Shown here: positions 40,659-49,585 of the stretch, one piece after another
How the letters are laid out: each line of letters begins with the position of its first letter
Numbering within the stretch: position 1 is the first letter of the stretch
Assembly: GCF_001702265.1 (NCBI RefSeq)
Contig: NZ_MAUE01000003.1
Span: 62,001 to 126,000, forward strand
Length of the DNA stretch: 64,000 nt
Direction of reading: 5' to 3'
From: Pseudomonas aylmerensis
GTDB lineage: Bacteria; Pseudomonadota; Gammaproteobacteria; Pseudomonadales; Pseudomonadaceae
The notes under the pieces: generated by a model
Seen by the model: the letters and a program-made list of their open reading frames with translations, nothing else
Database searches by the model: none
What the model was told of the DNA's origin: nothing
Program-made: the position numbers and the translations under genes

Positions 40659-41259
40659 CCAGTCGCTGTCCCATGGTTCTGCATCGATCCGCCCCTTTGC
40701 CTTGTCGCTGTCGGTGGCCGCACGGGCGGCGCTCAAGCACCAGCAGCCTTGTTGCGTATGGCTGACCGGGTTGTCCGGCTCGGGCAAGTCGACCCTGGCG
40801 AATGCTTTGGAGGTCCAGCTCAACGAGCAGGGACGACACACCTTTGTGCTCGATGGCGATAATTTGCGCACCGGCCTGTGCAACGACCTGGGCATGAGTG
40901 ATGCGGCCCGCAAGGAAAACATCCGGCGCATCGGTGAAGTGGCGCGGTTGATGGTGGACGCGGGGTTGATCGTGATCGTCTCGGCGATTTCGCCGTTCAG
41001 CGCCGACCGAGCCGCTGCCAAGGCACTGTTCGGGCCGGGGCAGTTTTTTGAGGTGTATATCAGCACGCCATTCGCTGTGTGCGCGCGGCGCGATCCCAAA
41101 GGCCTCTACCGCGCGGCGCTGGAAGGGCGGATCAAGGCGTTCACCGGCCTGGACAGCCCTTATGAAGCGCCGCGTGCCGCCGACTGCGAAATCAATACCG
41201 ATGAGGTCGAGTTGGCTGATGCCGTGGAGCAGGTTCTCGCGGCTCTGTTCAAAAAATGA
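40651..41259 (+). CDS. cysC: Adenylylsulfate (APS) kinase
   Basis: A 202-residue stand-alone CysC that makes PAPS from APS and ATP. P-loop GLSGSGKS (40-47), DGDNLRTGL (68-76), and the characteristic RRDPKGLYRAALEGRIKAF followed by TGLDSPYEAP are all present. It begins inside the sulfotransferase gene (8-base overlap) after a CTGGGT stretch. Assimilatory CysC is normally fused to CysN in pseudomonads, so this looks like a dedicated PAPS supply for the partner sulfotransferase. Confidence 0.92.
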   Translation: MNSQSLSHGSASIRPFALSLSVAARAALKHQQPCCVWLTGLSGSGKSTLANALEVQLNEQGRHTFVLDGDNLRTGLCNDLGMSDAARKENIRRIGEVARLMVDAGLIVIVSAISPFSADRAAAKALFGPGQFFEVYISTPFAVCARRDPKGLYRAALEGRIKAFTGLDSPYEAPRAADCEINTDEVELADAVEQVLAALFKK

Positions 41260-41362
41260 TCAGTTTTCGCGCATGATGCATTGCCGATAAAGCTCTCGAA
41301 CTAGGCGGCGCTCACCCTGTGCTAATATCGCGCCCCTGTTCATTTTGTATGTGGGTTGCTCC

Positions 41363-42787
41363 ATGAAGTTGTCCATGCCGCGATTCGATCAAGCCCCTGT
41401 CTTGGTGGTCGGCGATGTCATGCTCGACCGTTACTGGCATGGCGGTACCTCACGGATTTCCCCTGAGGCGCCGGTACCGGTAGTCAAGGTCGAGCAAATC
41501 GAAGACCGCCCGGGTGGCGCTGCCAACGTTGCCCTTAACATTGCCGCGCTCGGCGCCCCGGCCTCCCTGGTGGGTGTGACCGGCGACGACGAAGCCGCCG
41601 ACAGCCTGGCCAACAGCCTGCGCGGTGCCGGCGTGCGCGCGCAGTTCCAGCGCATTGCCCACCAGCCGACCATCGTCAAGCTGCGGGTCATGAGCCGGCA
41701 CCAGCAATTGCTGCGTATCGATTTCGAAGAACCCTTCGCCACCGACGCCCTGGCCTTGAGTGGCCAGGTCGACGAGTTGCTCGAAGGCATCAAGGTGCTG
41801 GTGTTGTCCGACTACGGCAAAGGTGCGTTGAAGAACCACCAGATGCTGATCCAGGCCGCCAAGGCGCGCAATATCCCGGTACTGGCTGATCCCAAGGGCA
41901 AGGACTTCTCGATTTATCGCGGAGCCAGCCTGATCACGCCGAACCTCAGCGAGTTCGAAGCCATCGTCGGCGGTTGCGTCGATGAGCACGACCTCGTGAC
42001 CAAGGGCGCGGCGCTGATGGCTGATCTCGACCTCGGCGCCTTGCTGGTGACCCGTGGCGAGCACGGCATGACCTTGCTGCGTCCTGGCCACCCGGCGATG
42101 CACCTGCCGGCGCGGGCCCGTGAAGTGTTCGACGTCACCGGCGCCGGTGACACCGTGATTTCCACCCTGGCCGCCTCCATCGCCGCCGGCGAAGAGCTGC
42201 CCCACGCGGTGGCACTTGCCAACCTGGCGGCGGGCATCGTGGTCGGCAAGCTGGGTACGGCTGCCATCAGCGCGCCCGAGCTGCGCCGCGCGATCCAGCG
42301 TTCCGAAGGCTCCGAACGTGGCGTGCTGACCATCGAGCAATTGCTGCTGGCGATTGACGATGCACGTGCCCACAACGAAAGCATTGTGTTCACCAACGGT
42401 TGCTTCGACATCCTCCACGCTGGCCATGTGACCTACCTGGAGCAGGCTCGCGCCCAGGGTGATCGCCTGATTGTCGCGGTCAACGATGACGCGTCGGTCA
42501 GCCGCCTCAAGGGCCCGGGCCGTCCGATCAACAGTGTCGACCGGCGCATGGCGGTATTGGCCGGCCTGGGTGCGGTGGACTGGGTGATCAGCTTCCCTGA
42601 AGGCACCCCGGAAAACCTGCTGGCCCAGGTCAAGCCGGACGTGCTGGTCAAGGGCGGCGATTACTCCGTCGACCAGGTTGTGGGCGCCGATATCGTCAGC
42701 GCCTACGGCGGCAAGGTCAAAGTGCTTGGCTTGGTCGAGAACAGCTCGACCACGGCCATTGTCGAGAAGATCCGCAACAATGAGTAA
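41363..42787 (+). CDS. hldE: Bifunctional heptose-7-phosphate kinase / heptose-1-phosphate adenylyltransferase
   Basis: A 474-residue HldE. The PfkB-type kinase domain (about 1-320, with PGGAANVALNIAALG and DVTGAGDTV) phosphorylates D-glycero-D-manno-heptose 7-phosphate. The C-terminal nucleotidyltransferase domain (FTNGCFDILHAGHVTYLEQA) makes the ADP-sugar used by WaaC and WaaF. The ATG at 41363 gives the usual length; an upstream TTG at 41345 is less likely. Overlaps the next gene by eight bases. Confidence 0.96.
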   Translation: MKLSMPRFDQAPVLVVGDVMLDRYWHGGTSRISPEAPVPVVKVEQIEDRPGGAANVALNIAALGAPASLVGVTGDDEAADSLANSLRGAGVRAQFQRIAHQPTIVKLRVMSRHQQLLRIDFEEPFATDALALSGQVDELLEGIKVLVLSDYGKGALKNHQMLIQAAKARNIPVLADPKGKDFSIYRGASLITPNLSEFEAIVGGCVDEHDLVTKGAALMADLDLGALLVTRGEHGMTLLRPGHPAMHLPARAREVFDVTGAGDTVISTLAASIAAGEELPHAVALANLAAGIVVGKLGTAAISAPELRRAIQRSEGSERGVLTIEQLLLAIDDARAHNESIVFTNGCFDILHAGHVTYLEQARAQGDRLIVAVNDDASVSRLKGPGRPINSVDRRMAVLAGLGAVDWVISFPEGTPENLLAQVKPDVLVKGGDYSVDQVVGADIVSAYGGKVKVLGLVENSSTTAIVEKIRNNE

Positions 42788-43715
42788 CGCTGATAAGCGG
42801 GTCCTGATCACCGGCGGTGCCGGTTTCATTGGCTCGCATCTGGTCGATGCGCTGCTTGCCAAAGGCTATGCAGTGCGGGTGCTGGATGACCTGTCCACCG
42901 GCAAGCGCAGCAACCTGCCGCTGGACAACCCGCGCGTCGAGCTGCTGGAAGGCGACGTCGCCGATGCTGCGCTGGTGGCGCGTGCCGCCATCGGCACCAC
43001 GGCGGTGGTGCACCTGGCCGCGGTAGCGTCGGTGCAGGCTTCGGTGGATGACCCGGTGAGCACGCACCAGAGCAATTTTGTCGGCAGCCTGAATGTCTGC
43101 GAAGCGATGCGCCAGGCGGGCGTGAAGCGTGTGGTCTTCGCTTCCAGCGCGGCGGTGTATGGCAACAACGGCGAGGGTGCTTCGATCGACGAAGAGACCA
43201 CCAAGGCGCCGTTGACGCCCTATGCGTCCGACAAGTTGGCCGGCGAGCATTACTTTGATTTCTACCGTCGCCAGCATGGCCTGGAGCCGGTGATTTTCCG
43301 CTTCTTCAATATCTTCGGGCCGCGCCAGGACCCATCGTCGCCGTACTCCGGCGTCATCAGTATCTTCAGCGAGCGTGTCCAGCAGGGCTTGCCGATAGCC
43401 GTGTTCGGCGATGGCGAGCAAACCCGCGATTTCATGTACGTGGAAGACCTGGTGGACGTGCTGGTGCAGGCCATCGAAGCCCCGGGCGCGCCCTTGGGTG
43501 CGATCAACGTGGGCTGGAATCGCACCACCACCCTCAAGCAAGTGCTGCAGGCGCTGGAAGAAGCGGTGGGCAAGCTGCCTGTCGTGACTTACGGGCCGGC
43601 GCGATCAGGCGACATTCGGCATTCGCGGGCAAATAACCAGCGCTTGCTGGCCAGTTTCAAACTGCCCGAGCCGACCCCGTTGAAGGTTGGGTTGGAGCGC
43701 TTGCTCAACGGCTGA
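42780..43715 (+). CDS. NAD-dependent sugar epimerase/dehydratase (extended SDR)
   Basis: A 311-residue enzyme with the NAD-binding GGAGFIGSH near residue 13 and catalytic YASDK (about 150). It looks like a UDP-hexose 4-epimerase or WbpP-like enzyme: FRFFNIFGPRQDPSSPYSGV and GDGEQTRDFMYVEDLV are conserved in that group. The substrate is not certain; it would supply a nucleotide sugar for LPS. The ATG at 42780 overlaps the hldE stop by eight bases. Confidence 0.85.
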   Translation: MSNADKRVLITGGAGFIGSHLVDALLAKGYAVRVLDDLSTGKRSNLPLDNPRVELLEGDVADAALVARAAIGTTAVVHLAAVASVQASVDDPVSTHQSNFVGSLNVCEAMRQAGVKRVVFASSAAVYGNNGEGASIDEETTKAPLTPYASDKLAGEHYFDFYRRQHGLEPVIFRFFNIFGPRQDPSSPYSGVISIFSERVQQGLPIAVFGDGEQTRDFMYVEDLVDVLVQAIEAPGAPLGAINVGWNRTTTLKQVLQALEEAVGKLPVVTYGPARSGDIRHSRANNQRLLASFKLPEPTPLKVGLERLLNG

Positions 43716-43724
43716 ATGCAATCA

Positions 43725-43816
43725 ATGTGGGCGCTGGCTTGCCGGCGATGCGGGCGCCTGGGGACATCATGTGCACCGAGGTGATGCCATCGCAGGCAAG
43801 CCGGCGCCTACATTGG
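43725..43816. repeat. REPIN after the epimerase gene
   Basis: Two inverted REP units, TGGGCGCTGGCTTGCCGGCG and CAGGCAAGCCGGCGCCTACA, flank about 40 bp between convergent genes. Confidence 0.8.
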
Positions 43817-43823
43817 GTTTGCG

Positions 43824-44783
43824 TTAGCCCTTGGCTTTTTTCTTTGGCACGATCTTGCGCAGCACGCGCCGTGCCAGGCGCTTCAATTTCGACTCCTTCT
43901 CCGGCTCCGCCAGGCCCTGCTGCCTGAGCCAATCCTTCCAGCGAATCCGCTCCTCGCGCACCAGCCAGCCTTCCTGCTGGGCGAAGCTTTCGGCCAGGTA
44001 CAAACCACGGGTGCTGGCGGGATACAGCTGATCTTTCTTGACGGTGTACAGCTCGGCGAGCGGCTGGCCGTCCTTTAAAGGCATCAGGTACAAATCCGGG
44101 CGCTGGCGGTCCAGGCGTGCCACCAGTTGGTCGCCTTCGAGGCGCTCATCCACATGGAACAGGCTCAGGGATTTGGCCTCTTTGGGCACTTCCAGGCGCA
44201 AGTCGTAAATCAACTGCAGCGACGCGGTCGGCAAGTGCACATAGGCCCGTGGCCGCTCGATCAGTTGGGTTGTCGCACACCGCACCGGGCGCGCGGCGCC
44301 GGACAGGGGGCTCAAGCGAAATGGCAGCGCCTCGCGATAATGCAGCGCGGCAGAGTAGGGCGCCGGCAGCCAGGTGTCGTTGAAGCGCCCGCTGAGCCAG
44401 CCTTCGGGTGTTTCCAGCAGGCACTCTTCGGCAATTTCCTGGATGGCGGTGTGCAGCGGCAGGTTCAGTTCATGGGCGGGGACATAGCCGGAGATCAGCT
44501 TGAGCACTACGTCGCCCCGGTCCTGGCGGCGCTGGCGCACCAGCACCCAGTAATCCTTGTTTTGCCAGTGCAGGGTCAGGCGCACCGACACGCCGAGGTT
44601 GGCCAGCTCAAGGGCGAAACGCTCGGCGTCCGGAACGTCTACCGGCTTGCGGCGTTGCAGGGTCTGGGCAAAGTTGAGCGGCATGCCCACGCTCTGGTAG
44701 CTCAGGCCTTCGGGTGTGGCTTCGACGTGCAGTGGCAGTGTTTTGAAGTTGCTGGGGTTTTTTCTTATGAGCGTTCGCGGCAT
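43824..44783 (-). CDS. Conserved protein of unknown function (PA4993-like)
   Basis: A 319-residue soluble protein without signal peptide, beginning MPRTLIRKNPSNFKTLPLHV and ending in a Lys/Arg-rich tail. Homologues in pseudomonads are often labelled 'metal ABC transporter ATPase', but no Walker A or B motif is present, so I do not adopt that name. AAGGAG lies five bases before the ATG at 44783; the longer frame to 44825 ignores this site. It lies 42 bp downstream of the aldo/keto reductase on the same strand and may be co-transcribed. Confidence 0.75.
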   Translation of the reverse strand: MPRTLIRKNPSNFKTLPLHVEATPEGLSYQSVGMPLNFAQTLQRRKPVDVPDAERFALELANLGVSVRLTLHWQNKDYWVLVRQRRQDRGDVVLKLISGYVPAHELNLPLHTAIQEIAEECLLETPEGWLSGRFNDTWLPAPYSAALHYREALPFRLSPLSGAARPVRCATTQLIERPRAYVHLPTASLQLIYDLRLEVPKEAKSLSLFHVDERLEGDQLVARLDRQRPDLYLMPLKDGQPLAELYTVKKDQLYPASTRGLYLAESFAQQEGWLVREERIRWKDWLRQQGLAEPEKESKLKRLARRVLRKIVPKKKAKG

Positions 44784-44824
44784 GTCGGCTCCTTCTTGCG
44801 ACGGGGTCGGCCGCGTCGGCGGCA

Positions 44825-45637
44825 TCAGAGTTGACGAATGACTTGGGCAGCGGTCGCCACGTTATGGGCCAGGTGCAGCGGATTGATGGTCCCGACAATA
44901 GCACTGGCGACGCCCGTTTGCGCAAACAACAACGTGAAACTCGCCCGAATTGGATCCACTCCAGGTTCCAGGCACACGTGGCCGCTGGCCAAGGCTTTTT
45001 TCACCAGGATGCCTTTGCCATGGGCCGCCGCATAATCAATGACGGCTTTCTCGGCCTGTTCGTTCAGATTGTAGGTGACCATCGCGCAATCACCTTGTTC
45101 CAGAGCCTTTACGCCGCCCTCGACGGTTTTGCCGGAGAACCCGAAGCCGCGGATCTTGCCTTCTTTTTTCAACGCCGCCAGGGTCTGATAGACCTCGCAG
45201 TCATTGAGGATATGCAGGTCATTGCCGTCGGAATGCACCAGCACCAGGTCGATAAAATCCGTTTCAAGTCTTTTCAAGCTGCGCTCGATCGACATCCGGG
45301 TATGGGCGGCGCTGAAGTCGTGATGGGACACGCCCTCGGCAAACTCTTCACCGACCTTGCTGACGATCACCCAGTCCTTGCGCTGGCCGCGCAGCAGCGG
45401 ACCCAGGCGTTCTTCGCTGCGTCCGTAGGCCGGCGCGGTATCGATGAGGTTGATGCCCAGCTGGCGGGCCTGGCGCAGCAGCATCCGCGCTGCGTCATCA
45501 TCGGGAATCGTGAACCCGCTGGGGTACTTCACCCCTTGATCGCGGCCGAGCTTGACGGTGCCCAGGCCCAGTGGCGAAACCAACAGGCCGGTGCTGCCCA
45601 GAGGGCGATGCAGGTCGTGCAGGGTCGGCAGGCTCAT
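44825..45637 (-). CDS. Aldo/keto reductase
   Basis: A 270-residue NADPH-dependent oxidoreductase of the AKR barrel fold. The catalytic tetrad is visible: Asp in NLIDTAPAYG, Tyr four to five residues later, Lys in VIVSKVG and His in LVLVHSDGND. Substrate unknown. Its start overlaps the end of the upstream FAD oxidoreductase by four bases, so the two form an operon. Same order as P. aeruginosa PA4991-PA4992. Confidence 0.9.
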   Translation of the reverse strand: MSLPTLHDLHRPLGSTGLLVSPLGLGTVKLGRDQGVKYPSGFTIPDDDAARMLLRQARQLGINLIDTAPAYGRSEERLGPLLRGQRKDWVIVSKVGEEFAEGVSHHDFSAAHTRMSIERSLKRLETDFIDLVLVHSDGNDLHILNDCEVYQTLAALKKEGKIRGFGFSGKTVEGGVKALEQGDCAMVTYNLNEQAEKAVIDYAAAHGKGILVKKALASGHVCLEPGVDPIRASFTLLFAQTGVASAIVGTINPLHLAHNVATAAQVIRQL

Positions 45638-46809
45638 GGCAACAGTTGCTCCCAGGCGGGTACGCCGATGGCGGGTTTAGGCAGCTCAGGCAGGGGTTCG
45701 GAGGCGCTTGGGTGGATGCCGTCGCGTTCGAGGCTGTTGATCACCCGATCGGCGAAGTCCGGCGCCAGCGCCAGCTTGGTCGGCCACCCCACCAGCAGGC
45801 GGCCCTGTTCGGCGACGAAGGCATTGTCGGGGCGTGTGAGGCCTGATTGCAGCGGCTCGGCACGGTCGACACGCAGGGTCGCCCAGCGGGTCTGGTGCAT
45901 GTCGATCCATGGCAGCAATTGCGCGAGTTCTTTTTGCGCAGTGGCGATCTGCTCTTCAGGTGTGCGCGCCACTCCATCGGCTTCGGCAATATCGCCGCCC
46001 ATGTACCACACCCAGTTGCCGTCGGCAGCGGGGTGAGTGGTGACGGTGATGCGCGGCTTGGTGCCGCCGCCCAGGCAGTGGGCATACAGCGGCTTCAAGC
46101 CGGGGCCTTTGGCGATGATCATGTGCAATGGGCGTGTCTGCATGGCCGGCTGGCTCAGGCCGAGGGCGGCCAGCAGGTCGGCAGTGCCTTTGCCGGCGCT
46201 CAGCACGATGCGCTGGGCGCGGATCTCGCGGCCATCGACCTTCAGGCCCACCAGGGTGTCGCCTTCCAGCAATGGCTCGATGTGTTGCCCGGCGAGCAAG
46301 CCGTCACCGGCCAGTTGCGCCAGGCGTTCGATCAGGCTCGGTACGTCGATGACCAGCTCGGCCAGGCGATAGACCTTGCCCTTGAAGCGGCGGTCCTGCA
46401 GGGCTGGCGGCAGCTCATCACCCTTGACCTGGTCGACACGGCCGCGCACGGCCTTGCTGGCGAAGAAGCTGGTGAGGTTGCCGGCGATCGTGCCGGGGGA
46501 CCACAGATAATGCGCTTCGGACAGCAGGCGCACGCCGGACAGGTCCAGCTCACCGCTGCCGGCCAAGGCCTCGCGCCAGCGGCGCGGCATATCGGCAATC
46601 GCTTCGGAGGCGCCGGTGAGGGCGCCGTGCAGGGCGTATTTAGCCCCGCCGTGGATGATTCCCTGGGACTTCACGCTTTGTCCGCCACCCAAGGTGGCGC
46701 TTTCCACCAGCACCGTGGAAAACCCCTGGCGGCGCAGGCGCGCATTCAGCCAGAGGCCGGCAACTCCGGCGCCGACAATCAGCACGTCGGTGGAAATAAC
46801 GGATGGCAT
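45634..46809 (-). CDS. FAD-dependent oxidoreductase
   Basis: A 391-residue DAO-type flavoprotein. The dinucleotide-binding fold DVLIVGAGVAGLWLNARL (about 8-25) is followed by GGGQSVKSQGIIHGGAKYAL, similar to the glycerol-3-phosphate dehydrogenase group. Substrate unknown. First gene of a minus-strand operon with the aldo/keto reductase. Confidence 0.85.
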   Translation of the reverse strand: MPSVISTDVLIVGAGVAGLWLNARLRRQGFSTVLVESATLGGGQSVKSQGIIHGGAKYALHGALTGASEAIADMPRRWREALAGSGELDLSGVRLLSEAHYLWSPGTIAGNLTSFFASKAVRGRVDQVKGDELPPALQDRRFKGKVYRLAELVIDVPSLIERLAQLAGDGLLAGQHIEPLLEGDTLVGLKVDGREIRAQRIVLSAGKGTADLLAALGLSQPAMQTRPLHMIIAKGPGLKPLYAHCLGGGTKPRITVTTHPAADGNWVWYMGGDIAEADGVARTPEEQIATAQKELAQLLPWIDMHQTRWATLRVDRAEPLQSGLTRPDNAFVAEQGRLLVGWPTKLALAPDFADRVINSLERDGIHPSASEPLPELPKPAIGVPAWEQLLP

Positions 46810-46875
46810 GGGCGACCTCAGTGTTCAAGACAAGAGGCGCAGTATACAGGGATCGAAATGCGGCGATGATGGGTG

Positions 46876-47211
46876 TCAGTGCCCGGCGGTTTTCGAGAAT
46901 AGCTGAATCACCACCACGCCCAGCACAATCAAGCCCATCCCCAGCATGGCCGGAACGTCGAGCTTCTGCCCGTAGATAAACAGCGCCGCGACACTGACCA
47001 TCACGATGCCCATGCCTGCCCACACCGCATACGCCACGCCCACCGGCACGGTGCGCACCACCAAAGTCAGCATCCAGAATGCGATGCCGTAGCCGACGAT
47101 CACCAGTGCCAGCGGCAGGGGGGTGCTCCAACCCTTGACGGCTTTCATGGAGACGGTCGCGATCACTTCCGAGCAGATGGCAATAGCCAGGTAGAGGTAG
47201 GCGGCATTCAT
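46876..47211 (-). CDS. emrE: Small multidrug resistance transporter EmrE
   Basis: A 111-residue four-helix membrane protein. The essential helix-1 glutamate is Glu15 in AICSEVIATVSMK, and WAGMGIVMVS matches the EmrE pattern rather than Gdx/SugE. It works as a dual-topology dimer that exports cationic drugs in exchange for protons. It matches P. aeruginosa PA4990. Divergent from the LysR gene at 47335. Confidence 0.9.
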   Translation of the reverse strand: MNAAYLYLAIAICSEVIATVSMKAVKGWSTPLPLALVIVGYGIAFWMLTLVVRTVPVGVAYAVWAGMGIVMVSVAALFIYGQKLDVPAMLGMGLIVLGVVVIQLFSKTAGH

Positions 47212-47334
47212 GGGGGGTATTCCTCGGAGATGAGTTCTGATGTGTAGGAGTCCGGCTTCTACAGTGCTGGCATTCTAGACGCCTGGCAGATGGGGTAAAG
47301 TCATTACCTATCCGAAATAAAGATGGGTTGAGCC

Positions 47335-48225
47335 ATGAGCGTGCAGTGGAATCTGGAGCAGATGCGCCTGTTTGTCAGTGTCGCCGAACAGCGCTCGTTT
47401 TCGGCCGTGGCGCGCGACCAGCGCAAGGCGCAATCGGCAGTGAGCAATGCGATTGCCTTGCTGGAGGCGGACCTGGGCCTGAGCCTGTTTGAGCGTAGCA
47501 GTGGCCGTCAGCCACGCCTGACCGAGGCGGGCAGTGTGTTGCTGGAGGAAGCGCGTGAAGTCTTGCGCCAGTGTGAGCGGCTCAACGGCCGTGCGCTGTC
47601 GTTGACCCGTGGCGAAGAAGCCTGCCTGCGCCTGGCCCAGGACGAAGCCATGTTGTTCCAGCCGATACTCGATAGCCTCGAGGCGCTGGCGGGGCAGTAC
47701 CCGCTGCTGGAGGTGCAACTGTCCAGCGCCGCCCAGGGCGATGTGGCGCGCAAGTTGGTGGAGCGCAAGGCCGACCTGGGCCTGTTGTTCTATCACGACC
47801 AGATCCCCGAGGCGCTGGAGCGGCGCGTGGTCGGCAGTGTGGAAATGGTCACCGTGTGCGGCGTGAACCACCCGCTGGCTGCGGAGAACTACGTGACATG
47901 CCAGCGCCTGGCGCAGTTTCGCCAGTTGCTGATGTCGACCCAAACCAGCGTCTACCCCGGCAGCGAAGCCGCCAGCCCGCTGGTGTGGCGCGCCGACAGC
48001 TTCTACGTATTGGCCGAGTGGCTGATGAGTGGCCTCGGCTGGGCCTGGCTGCCCCGACATATCGTGCAATACCCGACCTACCAGCAGCAGATGGTGGAAC
48101 TGCACAGCGAATGGACGCCGCCGGCGCTGGTGGTGGAGCTGGTCTGGCGTCGCGATGAGCACCTGGGGCCCGCCGCGCGCTTCCTTGCCGAACGTTTTGC
48201 CGAGCGCTTGCAGGCGATCGACTGA
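47335..48225 (+). CDS. LysR-family transcriptional regulator
   Basis: A 296-residue regulator. The N-terminal helix-turn-helix (EQMRLFVSVAEQRSFSAVARD, QSAVSNAIALLE) is followed by a substrate-binding domain. It lies divergent from emrE with a 123-bp gap, so emrE may be a target; that is inference. Same place as PA4989 in P. aeruginosa. Confidence 0.92.
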   Translation: MSVQWNLEQMRLFVSVAEQRSFSAVARDQRKAQSAVSNAIALLEADLGLSLFERSSGRQPRLTEAGSVLLEEAREVLRQCERLNGRALSLTRGEEACLRLAQDEAMLFQPILDSLEALAGQYPLLEVQLSSAAQGDVARKLVERKADLGLLFYHDQIPEALERRVVGSVEMVTVCGVNHPLAAENYVTCQRLAQFRQLLMSTQTSVYPGSEAASPLVWRADSFYVLAEWLMSGLGWAWLPRHIVQYPTYQQQMVELHSEWTPPALVVELVWRRDEHLGPAARFLAERFAERLQAID

Positions 48226-48248
48226 AAAAGCCGATAAACTCCGCCGCC

Positions 48249-49526
48249 ATGAATAGAACTCTCTACAGCTGTCTGTTTTACCTGGCGCTGCCGTTGGTGG
48301 CTTTACGTCTGTGGCTGCGTGCGCGCAAGGCGCCTGCCTATGCCAAGCGCATCGGCGAGCGGTTTTCCTATGGCTTGCCGGTGCTGCAGCCGGGCGGAAT
48401 CTGGGTGCATGCCGTGTCGGTGGGCGAAAGTATTGCCGCCGCGCCGATGGTGCGCGGGCTGCTGGCGCGTTATCCGACCCTGCCGATCACCGTCACCTGC
48501 ATGACGCCGACCGGTTCCGAGCGTATCCAGGCGCTGTTCGCCAATGAGCCGCGCGTGCAGCACTGCTACCTGCCCTATGACTTGCCGTGCGCGGCCAAGC
48601 GTTTCCTTGACCGGGTGCAGCCGAAGCTGGCGGTGATCATGGAAACCGAGCTGTGGCCCAATCATATTCATGCCTGCGCCCAGCGCGGGATCCCGGTGGC
48701 GTTGGCGAATGCGCGGTTGTCGGCACGTTCTGCCAAGGGCTATGCAAAATTTGCCAAGCTGACGGCGCCGATGCTGTCGCAAATGAGCTTGTTCGCGGTG
48801 CAGACCGAGACCGAGGCCCAGCGTTTCCTGAGCCTCGGCGCGCGGCCGGACACCGTCGAGGTCACCGGCTCGATCAAGTTCGACCTGACCATCGACCCCC
48901 AGCTGCCGCTGCGTGCTGCTGCGCTGCGCGAGCAATGGGGCGCCAGCGAGCGTCCGGTGTGGATCGCGGCCAGTACCCATGAAGGCGAAGATGAAGTGGT
49001 GCTGGCTGCCCATCGCCAGTTGCTCGACAGCTATCCGAATGCGCTGTTGATCCTGGTGCCACGCCATCAGGAGCGCTTCGGACCGATGTTCGAGCTGTGT
49101 GAGCAGCAGGGTTTCGTCACGGTGCGCCGTTCCAGCGGCGCGCCGGTGACCGCGCAGACCTCGGTATTGCTTGGCGATACCATGGGTGAGTTGTTGTTCC
49201 TCTATGCCCTGGCCGACAGCGCGTTTGTCGGCGGCAGCCTGGTCGCGACCGGTGGACACAACCCGCTGGAGCCGGCGGCATTGGCCAAGCCGGTGATCAT
49301 GGGGCCACATGTGTTCAACTTCCTCGAAATCACCGCAATGATGCGCGAAGCCGGGGCGTTGCGAGAGGTGGATGACGCCGAAGGCCTGGCCGAAGCCGTG
49401 CGCCAGTTGTTCGAACTGCCGCAGGATGCCCGCAAGATGGCGCAGGCGGGACTCAAGGTGATGCAGGCCAACCAGGGCGCGCTGCAGCGCTTGCTGGATG
49501 GCTTGGGCAAACTCCTGAACCACTGA
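48249..49526 (+). CDS. waaA: Kdo transferase
   Basis: A 425-residue bifunctional-type 3-deoxy-D-manno-octulosonic acid transferase. It has an N-terminal membrane anchor (about 4-20), the acceptor-side VHAVSVGESIAAAPMV and, in the GT-B donor half, VGGSLVATGGHNPLEPAALAKPV (about 320-342, read in part). It adds Kdo to lipid IVA at the inner membrane, the first core step. A hairpin separates it from convergent tolC. Confidence 0.96.
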   Translation: MNRTLYSCLFYLALPLVALRLWLRARKAPAYAKRIGERFSYGLPVLQPGGIWVHAVSVGESIAAAPMVRGLLARYPTLPITVTCMTPTGSERIQALFANEPRVQHCYLPYDLPCAAKRFLDRVQPKLAVIMETELWPNHIHACAQRGIPVALANARLSARSAKGYAKFAKLTAPMLSQMSLFAVQTETEAQRFLSLGARPDTVEVTGSIKFDLTIDPQLPLRAAALREQWGASERPVWIAASTHEGEDEVVLAAHRQLLDSYPNALLILVPRHQERFGPMFELCEQQGFVTVRRSSGAPVTAQTSVLLGDTMGELLFLYALADSAFVGGSLVATGGHNPLEPAALAKPVIMGPHVFNFLEITAMMREAGALREVDDAEGLAEAVRQLFELPQDARKMAQAGLKVMQANQGALQRLLDGLGKLLNH

Positions 49527-49539
49527 CCACACAACTCAA

Positions 49540-49569
49540 ATGCAGGCGCAGCCAAGCCAGCGCCTGCAT
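49540..49569. terminator. Bidirectional stem-loop between waaA and tolC
   Basis: A perfect 10-bp stem ATGCAGGCGC/GCGCCTGCAT with a 10-base loop lies between the two convergent stop codons. There is no clear T run on either strand. Confidence 0.6.
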
Positions 49570-49585
49570 GGGTTATGCGGTGTGC

